DNA of 64,000 nt from ZC4RG35 sp036375695 (GTDB taxonomy: Bacteria; Actinomycetota; Acidimicrobiia; Spongiisociales; ZC4RG35): the NCBI GenBank assembly GCA_036375695.1, contig DASVBU010000037.1, positions 1 to 64,000 of the forward strand, written 5' to 3'. The translations under genes were made by a program, and so were the position numbers. The notes under the pieces were generated by a model, which was given only the letters and a program-made list of their open reading frames with translations, did not search any database and had not been told where the DNA came from. This document shows positions 25,823 to 34,420 of this stretch, piece after piece (within the stretch, counting starts at the first letter, position 1; every line of letters begins with the position of its first letter).

Positions 25823-26068
25823 TCAGTCCTCTTCAGACCCCGCCTCTGACCCTGCTGCAGTGAAGGAGGTCTTGCCGTAGCGCTTCTGGAAGCGCTCGAC
25901 GCGACCCCCGCTGTCGACCAGCTTCTGCTTGCCGGTGAAGAACGGGTGGCACTCGTTGCACAACTCGATGTGCATCTCGCCTGGCTTGGTGCTCCGGGTC
26001 TCGAACGTGTTGCCACACGAGCAGGTGACCCGGGTGATGTCGTAGGTGGGATGGATCTCGGTCTTCAT
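25823..26068 (-). CDS. rpmE: 50S ribosomal protein L31
   Basis: Zinc-binding form of L31 (81 residues) with four Cys, C16-x-C18 and C37-x2-C40, in TCSCGNTFET and LCNECHPFF. FFTGKQKLVDSGGRVERFQKRYG is the conserved C-terminal part. A Ser/Glu-rich tail of about 14 residues follows. Starts at the ATG at 26068, 16 bases from the rho stop. Actinobacteria often keep a second Zn-free L31, which is not in this window. Confidence 0.97.
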   Translation of the reverse strand: MKTEIHPTYDITRVTCSCGNTFETRSTKPGEMHIELCNECHPFFTGKQKLVDSGGRVERFQKRYGKTSFTAAGSEAGSEED

Positions 26069-26084
26069 GATGTCTCCGCAAATA

Positions 26085-27545
26085 TCAGCCGCTGCTCTTC
26101 GCCACTTCGGCGAGGAACTCCGCGTTCGACTTGGTCGTCTTGAGCCTGTCGATGAGAAGCTCCAGCGCAGCCCCCGGCTCGAGAGCGAGCAGGACTCTAC
26201 GCAGCTTCCATACCTGGGCAAGCTCCGTCGGGTCGAACAGCAGCTCCTCTTTCCTTGTTCCCGATGACTCGATGTCGACCGCGGGGTAGATCCGCTTGTC
26301 GGCGAGCTTGCGGTCGAGACGGAGCTCCATGTTCCCGGTGCCCTTGAACTCCTCGAAGATGACCTCGTCCATCTTGGAACCGGTCTCGACGAGGGCCGTG
26401 GCGAGGATGGTGAGCGATCCGCCCTCCTCGATGTTCCGGGCGGCGCCGAAGAACCGCTTCGGTGGGTAGAGGGCCTGGGAGTCGACACCACCGGACAGGA
26501 TCCGGCCCGATGCAGGCGTGGCCAGGTTGTGGGCCCGGGCGAGTCGGGTGATGGAGTCGAGGACGATCACAACGTCCATGCCCATCTCGACGAGTCGCTT
26601 CGCCCTCTCTATGGCCAGCTCGGAGACCTGGGTGTGCTCCTCGGCGGGCCGGTCGAAGGTCGAATAGATGACCTCGCCCTTCACGGAGCGCTGCATGTCG
26701 GTGACCTCTTCGGGCCGCTCGTCGACCAGGACCACCATCAGGTAGCACTCGGGGTTGTTGATCGAGATCGATTGGGCGATCTCCTGGAGGACCGTGGTCT
26801 TCCCTGCCTTGGGCGGGGAGACGATCAGGCCTCGCTGACCCTTTCCGATCGGGGCGATCAGGTCGACGATGCGAGTGAGGATGTTCCCCGGCTTGCCCTC
26901 CACCTCGAGTCGGAGACGCTCGTCCGGGAACAGCGGGGTCAGGTTCTCGAACTTGGGACGGTTCATCGCCTCTTCGGGATCCATCCCGTTGACCTTGTCC
27001 ACCCTCACCAGGGCCGGGAACTTCTCCTTGGACCTTGGCGGGCGGATCGGGCCCGAGACGATGTCGCCCTTGCGGATGCGGTATTTGCGGATCTGGTTGG
27101 CGGAGACGTAGACGTCCTTGTCACCGGCCTTGTACCCGGTCACCCGGAGGAATCCGTAGCCCTCGGGGAGGATGTCCAGCAGTCCCTCCCGGATCTCGAG
27201 CTCGTCCTCGGGGATCATCTCGTCGTCGCGACGACGGTCCCGATCACGACGGCGACGACGCTGGCCGCCGCCCTCGGAGCGCTGCTGTGGCTCGCCTTCC
27301 TGCTCGACATCCGACTCGCCGCCCTCATCGCCGGCGGGAGTCTCGGGACGCTCCGTCCTCGGGGTGGCGCGCGGCAGCTCGAGGTCGGGCGTCGGCGCCT
27401 CTTCCTCTTCGACTATGCCGCCGGCCTCCATGAGGGCGGAGATCAGCTTCGACTTTTGGAGTCCATCGGCTTCGATTCCGACGGCTTCGGCGATCTGCCT
27501 GAGTTCTTCGATCGACTTGCTCTGCAATTGAGCTCGTGTAGTCAT
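26085..27545 (-). CDS. rho: transcription termination factor Rho
   Basis: Hexameric RNA helicase that terminates transcription, 486 residues. N-terminal helix (SKSIEELRQIAEAVGIEADGLQKSKLISALMEAGG), an Arg/Asp/Gly-rich insertion (GGGQRRRRRDRDRRRDD) typical for high-GC actinobacteria, OB-fold RNA-binding domain (VSGPIRPPRSKEKF), Walker A PPKAGKTTVLQE, Walker B VIVLDSITRLARA, and R-loop/Q-loop parts. Starts at the ATG at 27545, with a visible promoter about 120 bases upstream. First gene of the rho-rpmE-DUF1385-prfA block. Confidence 0.97.
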   Translation of the reverse strand: MTTRAQLQSKSIEELRQIAEAVGIEADGLQKSKLISALMEAGGIVEEEEAPTPDLELPRATPRTERPETPAGDEGGESDVEQEGEPQQRSEGGGQRRRRRDRDRRRDDEMIPEDELEIREGLLDILPEGYGFLRVTGYKAGDKDVYVSANQIRKYRIRKGDIVSGPIRPPRSKEKFPALVRVDKVNGMDPEEAMNRPKFENLTPLFPDERLRLEVEGKPGNILTRIVDLIAPIGKGQRGLIVSPPKAGKTTVLQEIAQSISINNPECYLMVVLVDERPEEVTDMQRSVKGEVIYSTFDRPAEEHTQVSELAIERAKRLVEMGMDVVIVLDSITRLARAHNLATPASGRILSGGVDSQALYPPKRFFGAARNIEEGGSLTILATALVETGSKMDEVIFEEFKGTGNMELRLDRKLADKRIYPAVDIESSGTRKEELLFDPTELAQVWKLRRVLLALEPGAALELLIDRLKTTKSNAEFLAEVAKSSG

Positions 27546-27668
27546 GAGATCCTTCGCGACTCGTCCCCGCGGGGAGCAATCGGATAGGTACAGCCGCAGG
27601 CATGGGGACACCGGGAAGTGCACGAATGCTGCGGGGGCTGCCACCGACGGTACCCGGTGACTGGACTA

Positions 27669-27696
27669 ATCATACCGGCGCACGACGCTTGCGCAA
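27669..27696 (-). promoter_or_regulatory. sigma70-type promoter upstream of rho
   Basis: Minus-strand TTGCGC (27696-27691) and TATGAT (27674-27669) are separated by 16 bases (or TTTGCG by 17). It leaves a 5' leader of about 115 bases before the rho ATG. Visual match only; rho leaders are often regulated by attenuation, but no specific element was recognised. Confidence 0.5.
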
Positions 27697-27704
27697 AGCG
27701 TCAT

Positions 27705-28910
27705 TCAGCCGATGGCGGTGAGCAGCGCTTCCGGGGTGGGGTCGATCACCCGGTGGTGCTCGGGCAGCCGGGCCAGACGCGCCAGGGACTCCGGCATCTC
27801 GGGAGGTCGGCCGATGGCCTCGGTCACCACGTCGGCGAACTTGGCCGGGTGCGCCGTGCCCACGATCAGCTGGGGCACATCCCTCTCCCGCTCCTCCGCC
27901 ACCTTCCAGGCCGCCGCGGTGTGCGGGTCGAGCAGGTAGCCGTGCTCCTCCCACACCCCAGCGATCGTGGCCCGAATCTCTTGGTCGCCGGCCCAGCCGG
28001 CGTCGAAGTCCTGCCGGGCCGACTCCGGGAGTCGCTCCAGGTTGGAGGGGACCTGGATGTCCATGGCCGGGGCCACCGTGGGAACCACCTCGGACCGCCG
28101 ATCGACACCCGCGGCGAACAGGTCGTAGAGGTAGCGGTTGGCGTTGGTGGCCACCACCACCCTCTCGATGGGGGCGCCCATTCGGGCGGCCGTCCAGGCC
28201 GAGTAGGCGTTGCCGAAGTTGCCTGTGGGCACCACGACCTCGATAGGTCGGCCGATTTGCGCCGCGGCATGGACGTAGTACCCCGTCTGGACGGCGATCC
28301 GGGCGAAATTGATCGAGTTCACGGCGAGCAGATCCGGACGTGTCCGGAACGCTTCCTTGACCATCGCCTGACAGTCGTCGAACGTGCCCCGGACCGCCAG
28401 GACCGTGACCATTTCGTCGTCGACCGTCGTCATCTGGCGCCTCTGCATCTCCGCCACCCTGCCCTCGGGGAACACGACCACGATGGGGAGCCGACCCCGG
28501 CAGGCGGCGATGGCGGCCGACCCGGTGTCACCGCTGGTGGCGACCAGCACCGCGCGGTCGTCCACGGCCCGGGCGAGGAGGCGAGCCACCACCTGGAGAG
28601 CGTGATCCTTGAAGCTCAGCGTCGGGCCCCAGAACAGCTCGAGAACCCTCCGATCGCCGACCTCGACGACCGGCGCGACCTCGGGGTGGGTGAAGTTCGC
28701 TGCCGCCTCGACGACGACGCCGTCCGGGTCCTCCGCCCCGAATGCCCTCAGGACGCTTGCCACGGCATGGGTGTAGGACCACGAACGCCAGCCTTCGGGG
28801 AGACGCGGGAGCTCGACAGGTGTGTACAGACCGCCATCCGGTGCCAGGCCTCCGACGAGAGCGCCCTCGAAGTCGACCTCGGTCGAGGAGCGTGTGGAGC
28901 GGAACCTCAC
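27705..28910 (-). CDS. thrC: threonine synthase
   Basis: PLP enzyme converting O-phosphohomoserine to threonine. 401 residues, starting MRFRSTR (GTG start at 28910), which is the N-terminal signature of the class also found in Proteobacteria and yeast. PLP-lysine in GPTLSFKDHAL, phosphate-binding ATSGDTGSAAIAAC, and VPTGNFGNAY are visible. It is upstream of rho on the same strand with a separate rho promoter. The mgtC-like gene precedes it by 7 bases. Confidence 0.95.
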   Translation of the reverse strand: MRFRSTRSSTEVDFEGALVGGLAPDGGLYTPVELPRLPEGWRSWSYTHAVASVLRAFGAEDPDGVVVEAAANFTHPEVAPVVEVGDRRVLELFWGPTLSFKDHALQVVARLLARAVDDRAVLVATSGDTGSAAIAACRGRLPIVVVFPEGRVAEMQRRQMTTVDDEMVTVLAVRGTFDDCQAMVKEAFRTRPDLLAVNSINFARIAVQTGYYVHAAAQIGRPIEVVVPTGNFGNAYSAWTAARMGAPIERVVVATNANRYLYDLFAAGVDRRSEVVPTVAPAMDIQVPSNLERLPESARQDFDAGWAGDQEIRATIAGVWEEHGYLLDPHTAAAWKVAEERERDVPQLIVGTAHPAKFADVVTEAIGRPPEMPESLARLARLPEHHRVIDPTPEALLTAIG

Positions 28911-28917
28911 TTCCGTG

Positions 28918-29376
28918 TCAGGATTCCATGTCCTCGATGTCGGCTTCCTGGTGCGGCGTCATGCCGCCGGGTGTCGGCACCGAGGGATGACCCAGGACGG
29001 CGATGACGATCACGGTGATCAGGGCGGAGCCGACCCCCAGGATCCACTGCCCCACACCGATGACGACGCCGATGCCGGCAGTGACCCAGATGCCGGCTGC
29101 CGTGGTCAGCCCGGTGACGTGCCCGCCCGACCGGAGAATCGCCCCGGCGCCGAGAAAGCCGATGCCGGTTGCCACCGCAGCGGTGACCCGGAGCAGGTCG
29201 AGCCGGTTACCGCCGACCAGCTCCGCGGAGGCCGTGAAGAGGCAGGCGCCCATCGCCACCAGCATGTAGGTGCGGAGACCGGCGGGCTTGTCGTGCTTCT
29301 GCCGGTCGTAGCCGACCGCGCCGCCCAGAGCGGTGGCGACCAGCACCCGGAGAAGCAACTCCAGTTCGGGATTCAT
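28918..29376 (-). CDS. MgtC-family membrane protein
   Basis: A 152-residue membrane protein with about five hydrophobic helices. The MgtC/SapB signature is visible in LLRVLVATALGGAVGYDRQKHDKPAGLRTYMLVAMGACLF and ATGIGFLGAGAILRSGGHVTGLTTAAGIWVTAGIGVVIG. Only the membrane domain is present; the C-terminal ACT-like domain of long MgtC is absent. The N-terminal ATG at 29376 is chosen (a GTG 12 bases earlier is possible). Confidence 0.9.
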   Translation of the reverse strand: MNPELELLLRVLVATALGGAVGYDRQKHDKPAGLRTYMLVAMGACLFTASAELVGGNRLDLLRVTAAVATGIGFLGAGAILRSGGHVTGLTTAAGIWVTAGIGVVIGVGQWILGVGSALITVIVIAVLGHPSVPTPGGMTPHQEADIEDMES

Positions 29377-29439
29377 GCCATGGCCCACGCTACTAACCCC
29401 GGCCGGGCAGGACGCTCGCACCGGTAGAATGGGTGCTCC

Positions 29440-29511
<72 letters not shown>

Positions 29512-29516
29512 CGCCA

Positions 29517-29542
29517 AAGCCCCAGCCATCAGGCTGGGGCTT
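29517..29542 (+). terminator. hairpin terminator after tRNA-Arg
   Basis: AAGCCCCAGCC, loop ATCA, GGCTGGGGCTT: an 11-base perfect stem 6 bases after the tRNA end. The T-tract that follows is short (CTGTACTT), so termination may be weak. Confidence 0.7.
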
Positions 29543-29547
29543 CTGTA

Positions 29548-29597
29548 CTTGGTACCGGGTACTTGGTATTTGCACGGCCGGGTGCCGAACCCGTCCG
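29548..29597. repeat. dispersed intergenic repeat, copy behind tRNA-Arg
   Basis: The 19-mer CTTGGTACCGGGTACTTGG (29548-29566) recurs with two differences behind tRNA-Gln (39777-39795). At 29580-29597 is the 18-mer GGGTGCCGAACCCGTCCG also found at 15187-15204. The region from here to the gene at 29791 holds no other gene that I can support. Confidence 0.7.
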
Positions 29598-29790
29598 ACG
29601 CCTCCGGCGCGGTCGCCGGGAGCGCTTCGCTCGGTCTCCGGGGTTCTCTTCGACCTCCGGCTCGTCATATGTCGACCGGTACCTCCAGCAAGGGGGTGGA
29701 TCATGGATCTCAAACAAACGGTGCGAACTGTCGGAACCACCCAGGGGGTCAGGAGGGCGATAGCGTGGCACTCGGCAGCGAGGAGCAACC

Positions 29791-30225
29791 ATGCAACCGG
29801 AGCGGGGACAAGTCGATGCCCAGATCGACGTTGCCCAGGATCTGACAATCCAAGGCGTCGTGACCGCGGGCGCGACGGTGCGCGCAGGCGCCACTCTTGC
29901 GATTCGAGGGGCCGCCACTGGCCACTTCGTAGTCGAGGAGGGGGGCCGTCTGACGATTCACGGCGCTTTCAAGGGAACCATCGAAAACTCTGGAACAGTG
30001 ATGTTGGCCGGCGTGGTCACGGATGGGCTTCCGACGACCGGCCAGGTCGCGGTTGCAATTGGCACCGTGATAGGAATAGATCCTCCCATGGCCTTGCTGG
30101 GCGATGGTTCGCTCGAGATCGTGTCTGAGGACAGAACCATTCGGTTGAACGCCACCAGCTCCGAGGGCTATCTGCTGTACGACGCCGACCAAGGGAAATT
30201 CGTCCAGACCCTCCCCGAGGACTGA
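29791..30225 (+). CDS. beta-helix (bactofilin-like) hypothetical protein
   Basis: A 144-residue protein not assigned to a named family. The first 75 residues repeat a strand-turn pattern with G-V-V/G-A-T/G-A-F turns every 6-8 residues (LTIQGVVTAGATVRAGATLAIRG, LTIHGAFKGTIENSGTVMLAGVV), which is the look of a right-handed beta-helix such as bactofilins (polymer-forming cytoskeletal proteins). No membrane segment or signal peptide. The start ATG has GAGGAG 5 bases before it. The DNA is noticeably less GC-rich than neighbours, hinting at a different origin. Stands alone between tRNA-Arg and the convergent phoU. Confidence 0.6.
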   Translation: MQPERGQVDAQIDVAQDLTIQGVVTAGATVRAGATLAIRGAATGHFVVEEGGRLTIHGAFKGTIENSGTVMLAGVVTDGLPTTGQVAVAIGTVIGIDPPMALLGDGSLEIVSEDRTIRLNATSSEGYLLYDADQGKFVQTLPED

Positions 30226-30252
30226 TCCGCAACCGGATGCCGGGAGCCGGTA

Positions 30253-30906
30253 CTAACCACCTTCCGGCTTGTAGTAGTCGATCCTATCGAGCGGCATCAC
30301 CACCGAGGTGAGGACGTTCTCCAGGTGGGAGACGATCCGCTTCATGAAGCGGTAGTAGAGAGCCTGCGGGACCGTCTCCGAGCCCGGTGCGTCGGACTTG
30401 GCCAGCTGGAAGACGATGCGGTCGTGCTCGTGTGCCGCCACCTCCAGCTTGGGAATCAGTTCGTGAACCGCCTTTTGATCCTGATCGGCGAAAGCCTTCC
30501 GTCCTGCCACCAGGTACTCCTTGACCACGGCGGCCTCAGCCCGCATCTTCTCCACCCCGTCCTGGTCGGCGACGTGGACCCCGACGTTGGCGAGATCCCA
30601 GATGTTCTTGCAGTAGTCACCGATGCGCTCCAGGTCCTTGGCCACCGCCATGTAGGCGAGGAGGAGGCCCTGCTCGAACTCGGCATGACGAACCGAGGCG
30701 CGCACCAGGAGCTCGCGCCGCACCGCCCGTTCCCGACGGTTGACCTGCTTGTCCAGGCTCCAGATCTGGTCCTGCACCTCTCGGGCCGGCGTGTCCCCGA
30801 AGAAGGCAGCCATCGCCAGGTCGAACATCTCGATGCAATCCCCCAGCATCGCGTCGAGATTCGACTCGATCTCCTTGTTGTTGGCTTCTTTGAAGATGGA
30901 GAACAC
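30253..30906 (-). CDS. PhoU-domain protein
   Basis: A 217-residue all-helical protein with two PhoU-like three-helix bundles: residues about 10-90 and 95-190, the first with RRELLVRASVRHAEFEQGLLLAYMAVAKDLERIGDYCKNIWDLA, the second with ERIGDY-type counterparts (FMKRIVSHLENVLTSVVMPLDRIDYY). It is directly downstream of a Na/Pi cotransporter gene (9-base gap), so it probably regulates that transporter rather than a Pst ABC system. Confidence 0.87.
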   Translation of the reverse strand: MFSIFKEANNKEIESNLDAMLGDCIEMFDLAMAAFFGDTPAREVQDQIWSLDKQVNRRERAVRRELLVRASVRHAEFEQGLLLAYMAVAKDLERIGDYCKNIWDLANVGVHVADQDGVEKMRAEAAVVKEYLVAGRKAFADQDQKAVHELIPKLEVAAHEHDRIVFQLAKSDAPGSETVPQALYYRFMKRIVSHLENVLTSVVMPLDRIDYYKPEGG

Positions 30907-30915
30907 CGGCCCCTC

Positions 30916-32076
30916 CTAGGACACGATCAGTATTAGCAGCGGGGCGGCGACAAATACGGTGATGATGTAGACGGCCACCCACGTCTTGTTGCGCACCGCC
31001 GTCTTCGACAACCACTGGGCCATCCGGATCGGGATCTGCCTCACCCGCTTCGGATAGAAGAGGAAGATGCCGGTGAAGTTGATCACCACGTGGGCCATGG
31101 CGATGACCAGCGCTTCCGGCGAAGAGGCGGCCACCGAGGCGAGCACCGCGGTGGCTGTCGTTCCCAGGTCGGCGCCCAGGATCACCGGGAAGGCGTTGGG
31201 CATGCTGAGGATCCCGGCCGCCACCAGGGGCACCATGATCGAGTTGGTGATCCCCGAGGACTGAACCGCCAGTGTGGTGACGAAGCCCACCACCACCGCC
31301 ATCACCCCGCCCCGCTTGGCCAGGATCGTGTTCACGGCGCGCTCGATGCGGCTGGACACCAGCTTCTTCATCTGACGGGTCACCACGAGCAGGGCGAGGA
31401 CAAGGGCGCCGAGACCGAGGACGATCATCACCGGTCCGATCGCCTTCCCCCACCCCCAACCCTCGAAGACCCCGACGATGGCGTCGACCGGGGCATCGAC
31501 CAGGTCGCCCAAGGAGAAACCGCCACCACCGTCGACCGGAGGCGAGTCGGGGGCCCAGCCGGTGATCCACCGAGCCAGGAAGCGGGCCGCCTTCGAGATC
31601 ACCCCGAAAGCGACCTCGAGAGGCAGGAAGAGGACCACCGCCAGGATGTTGTAGAAGTCCTGCATCGTGGCGGCGGCGAACCCGCGCTCGAAGTAGACAC
31701 CCTGGCGGATGTGCCCCAGGGAGGCGAGAGTGCTGGTGACCGCGCTTCCGATGTTGGCGCCCAGGACCAGCGGCACGGCCGCCTCGGGGGTGAGGACACC
31801 CGCCCCCACCAGACCGACGATGATCGAGGTCGTCGCCGACGAGGACTGGACGAGGACGGTGGCGAGGAGACCGGCGGCGAGACCGGTGAGGGGGCTGGCG
31901 ACCGCCGAGAAGACCTGGTCGACCAATCCTTCGCCGAGGAGGCCGATCCCGCTCTCCAGCGCACTGATCGCCGTCAGGAATAGATAGAGGGCGCCCAGAA
32001 CGATCAACAGGCGCAGTACTCGTCTCGCCGACGAGGGCAGTACCCCGGGGCTGCCTTTGGCTTCCTGATCTCCCAT
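30916..32076 (-). CDS. Na+/phosphate cotransporter family protein (NptA-like)
   Basis: A 386-residue membrane protein with the two inverted repeats of the SLC34/NptA fold. Each repeat holds a Q-S-S signature: VLVQSSSATTSIIVGLV and LAVQSSGITNSIMVPLV, and the matching G-A-N-I-G-S/G-A-D-L-G-T loops follow. Imports phosphate using Na+. It starts at ATG 32076 with a PhoU-like gene immediately downstream. A hydrophilic insertion of about 50 residues separates the repeats. Confidence 0.9.
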   Translation of the reverse strand: MGDQEAKGSPGVLPSSARRVLRLLIVLGALYLFLTAISALESGIGLLGEGLVDQVFSAVASPLTGLAAGLLATVLVQSSSATTSIIVGLVGAGVLTPEAAVPLVLGANIGSAVTSTLASLGHIRQGVYFERGFAAATMQDFYNILAVVLFLPLEVAFGVISKAARFLARWITGWAPDSPPVDGGGGFSLGDLVDAPVDAIVGVFEGWGWGKAIGPVMIVLGLGALVLALLVVTRQMKKLVSSRIERAVNTILAKRGGVMAVVVGFVTTLAVQSSGITNSIMVPLVAAGILSMPNAFPVILGADLGTTATAVLASVAASSPEALVIAMAHVVINFTGIFLFYPKRVRQIPIRMAQWLSKTAVRNKTWVAVYIITVFVAAPLLILIVS

Positions 32077-32139
32077 CGGCCGCCGCGAGGGTAGACCTGC
32101 GCGAGTAACTGTGTCTCCGCCCGGGCATAGACTCCCGTC

Positions 32140-32937
32140 ATGGCACCGAGAGCCATCTGGAAGGGCGCTATCAACTTCGGCCTGGTCACCATCCCCGTAG
32201 GGATGTACACCGCCACGGAGTCCAAGACGCCCAAGTTCAAGCAACTCCGCAAGGACGACCACTCCCCCATCCGTTACAAGCGCGTCGCCGAGACCGACGG
32301 TGAGGAGGTCGCCTGGGAGGACATCGTGCGCGGGTACGAGTTCGAGAAGGACCGCTACGTGGTCTTCACCGACGAGGAGCTCGCCAACGCCACACCGGAG
32401 GGCTCACGTCTGGTCGACGTGGTCCAGTTCGTCGACGAATCAGAGATCGACCCGATGTTCTACAAGTCGTCCTACTACCTGGTCCCGGAGAAGACCGGCG
32501 CCAAGGCGTACAAGATCCTCGCCGACGCCTTGAAGGAGAAGGGCCGAGTCGGGCTCGCCAAGGTGTCCATCCGGGAGAAGCAGCACATGGCGACCGTTCG
32601 AGTGAAGGACGGGGTCATCGTCATGGAGACCATGTACTGGCCGGACGAGATCCGCGCCGCCGAGTTCGAGGAGCTCGAGGCGGACGTCGAGGTCCGCAAG
32701 GAAGAGGTCGACATGGCAGCGATGATCATCGACAACCTGACCAAGGAGTTCGACCCGAGCGAGTGGGTGGACCGTACCCGGGAGGCCGTCGAGGAGCTCG
32801 CCGCCAAGAAGGTGGCGGGCGAGGAGATCGTCGAGCCCGAGTCGCCAGAGCCGACCAAGGTCGTCGACCTGCTCGAGGCCCTCAAGGCATCGGTCGAGGC
32901 CACCAAAGAACAGAAGAAGGAGAAGAAGGCCGGCTAG
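32140..32937 (+). CDS. ku: non-homologous end-joining protein Ku
   Basis: Prokaryotic Ku, 265 residues, binds double-strand DNA ends. APRAIWKGAINFGLVTIPVGMY at the N-terminus, RYKRVAETDGEEV, and DAL-type regions match bacterial Ku; the C-terminus is Lys/Glu-rich (KEQKKEKKAG), often needed for threading along DNA. Ku genes are usually next to LigD; here a ligase-domain gene is 570 bases away on the other strand. Convergent 4-base overlap with the vanZ-like gene. Confidence 0.95.
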   Translation: MAPRAIWKGAINFGLVTIPVGMYTATESKTPKFKQLRKDDHSPIRYKRVAETDGEEVAWEDIVRGYEFEKDRYVVFTDEELANATPEGSRLVDVVQFVDESEIDPMFYKSSYYLVPEKTGAKAYKILADALKEKGRVGLAKVSIREKQHMATVRVKDGVIVMETMYWPDEIRAAEFEELEADVEVRKEEVDMAAMIIDNLTKEFDPSEWVDRTREAVEELAAKKVAGEEIVEPESPEPTKVVDLLEALKASVEATKEQKKEKKAG

Positions 32938-33515
32938 CCCGTCTCCATCGCCGAGACTCCGCCTCGGCTTCGCACTGCATCCGAGCCACGCCACACCAGC
33001 CACCCGATCATGGTGCCCGCGGTGTTCAGGAACAGGTCGTCGACGTCGAATGCCTTCCAGCCGAAGCCGAAGGCGAGGTTTCCCAGGAGCTGGATGGTCT
33101 CGACGAGGAGCGAAGCCGCCAGCCCCACCACCACAGTGTTCCTCCCGGACCGGAACCGGGGGTGCAGCAGCGGGAGCAGGAGCCCGAGGGGCACGAACAG
33201 GGCGATGTTCCCTCCCAATTGCCACTTGATCGTCGGGAAGTATCCGTTGCCGATCGCCGCGGTGATCGTCCGGAACGGGACGAAGTTGTGGTGCCGGAGA
33301 TCGAAGGGCGCCCCCACCCTTCGGGCCTCGGCGATCATCTCGGCATCGATAGGGAGTGGGCTCAGCACCACCCCGGCCACGACGACCGCGTAGAGGGTGA
33401 TCGCCGCCACCACGAGCTTTCGGGCTGGGGCCGAGCCGGAGCTCAGCAGGTAGGCGATGAGCGCGAGCACCGTGGGGAGCAGAAGCCAGAAGACCAGCTC
33501 CTGGGTGTGGATCAT
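32934..33515 (-). CDS. VanZ-family membrane protein
   Basis: A 193-residue protein with about five hydrophobic helices. The segment NFVPFRTI, NIALFVPLGLLLPLL and DVDDLFLNTAGTMIGWLVW are the VanZ-like motifs. VanZ proteins are linked to teicoplanin resistance or other envelope functions. The gene overlaps the ligase gene upstream by 4 bases, so they are co-transcribed; a functional connection is not clear. Confidence 0.88.
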   Translation of the reverse strand: MIHTQELVFWLLLPTVLALIAYLLSSGSAPARKLVVAAITLYAVVVAGVVLSPLPIDAEMIAEARRVGAPFDLRHHNFVPFRTITAAIGNGYFPTIKWQLGGNIALFVPLGLLLPLLHPRFRSGRNTVVVGLAASLLVETIQLLGNLAFGFGWKAFDVDDLFLNTAGTMIGWLVWRGSDAVRSRGGVSAMETG

Positions 33516-34420
33516 GGCTCCGGCCGCTCCGACTCCCAGGTCACCGTCTTCGGGTCTGCGATCTCGAGACCCTTGAACACAGGTGCTCGCAGCCTGTCGT
33601 CACGGGTCCACTCCTTGAACTCCACCTGCACCACCATCTCCGGCTCCACCCAGGTCTTCCGGCCCGGGACGGTGACCGGATTGGCGAACGGGCTGTCGGG
33701 CCGCTCCTTCGCACGGAGCGACCTGTGGACCGTCTCCAACGTCCGCCCGTCGAAGCCGGAGCCCACGGCGCCGATCCAGCGGAGGTCGCCGCCGTCGTAC
33801 AGCCCGACGAGGAGGGAACCAAAGGTGGAGGCCCGGGAGCCCTCTCCGGCCAGATACCCACCGACCACCGCGCGGAGCCGGCTCTTCACGGCCACCTTCC
33901 TCCAGTCGGGTGAGCGCCGCCCCGGGTGGTATCGCGAACCGGACTTCTTGGCCACGATTCCCTCGAGCCCCGACCGCTTCACCGCCGCGTAGAGGGCTTT
34001 CCCCGATCCCCGTGTCGGCTCGGGGACCACGATCGGTGTCGGAAGGGAGAGGCCCTCCAGGATCTCCCGTCGCTCTTCGAAGGACAGCGATGTGAGGTCG
34101 CCGTCCCGGTAGAGGACGTCGAAGACGACCAGATTCACCGGGGAGCCCATCTGAAGCAGCTGGAACGAGGGCCGACCCTGCTCGTCGAATGCGATCACCT
34201 CGCCGTCGAGGACCACCGACCCGGGAATCGGGAGCTTGGAGACCTCCGGGAACCGCGCCAGGAGGTCGAGACCACGACGGGACCTCGCCCGGATCCGCCC
34301 CCCGTCGTTGCCGACGATCGCCCGGTAGCCGTCCCATTTGACCTCGAACCACCAGCCGTCGTCGTCGAATGCGTCGGGCCATGGGGTGGCCAGCATCGGC
34401 CGGTAGTCGGGGAGGCTCAA
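33512..34420 (-). CDS. ATP-dependent DNA ligase (LigD/LigC ligase domain)
   Basis: A 302-residue ligase with only the catalytic and OB domains, no polymerase or nuclease part. Motif I is KWDGYRAIV (nucleophilic Lys at about residue 29), motif III LDGEVIAFD, motif IV EGIVAKK, motif V/VI SPDWRKVAVK. It seals nicks or joined ends; together with Ku it can perform non-homologous end joining. Overlaps yqeY and vanZ by 4 bases each, forming a three-gene unit. Confidence 0.93.
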   Translation of the reverse strand: MSLPDYRPMLATPWPDAFDDDGWWFEVKWDGYRAIVGNDGGRIRARSRRGLDLLARFPEVSKLPIPGSVVLDGEVIAFDEQGRPSFQLLQMGSPVNLVVFDVLYRDGDLTSLSFEERREILEGLSLPTPIVVPEPTRGSGKALYAAVKRSGLEGIVAKKSGSRYHPGRRSPDWRKVAVKSRLRAVVGGYLAGEGSRASTFGSLLVGLYDGGDLRWIGAVGSGFDGRTLETVHRSLRAKERPDSPFANPVTVPGRKTWVEPEMVVQVEFKEWTRDDRLRAPVFKGLEIADPKTVTWESERPEP

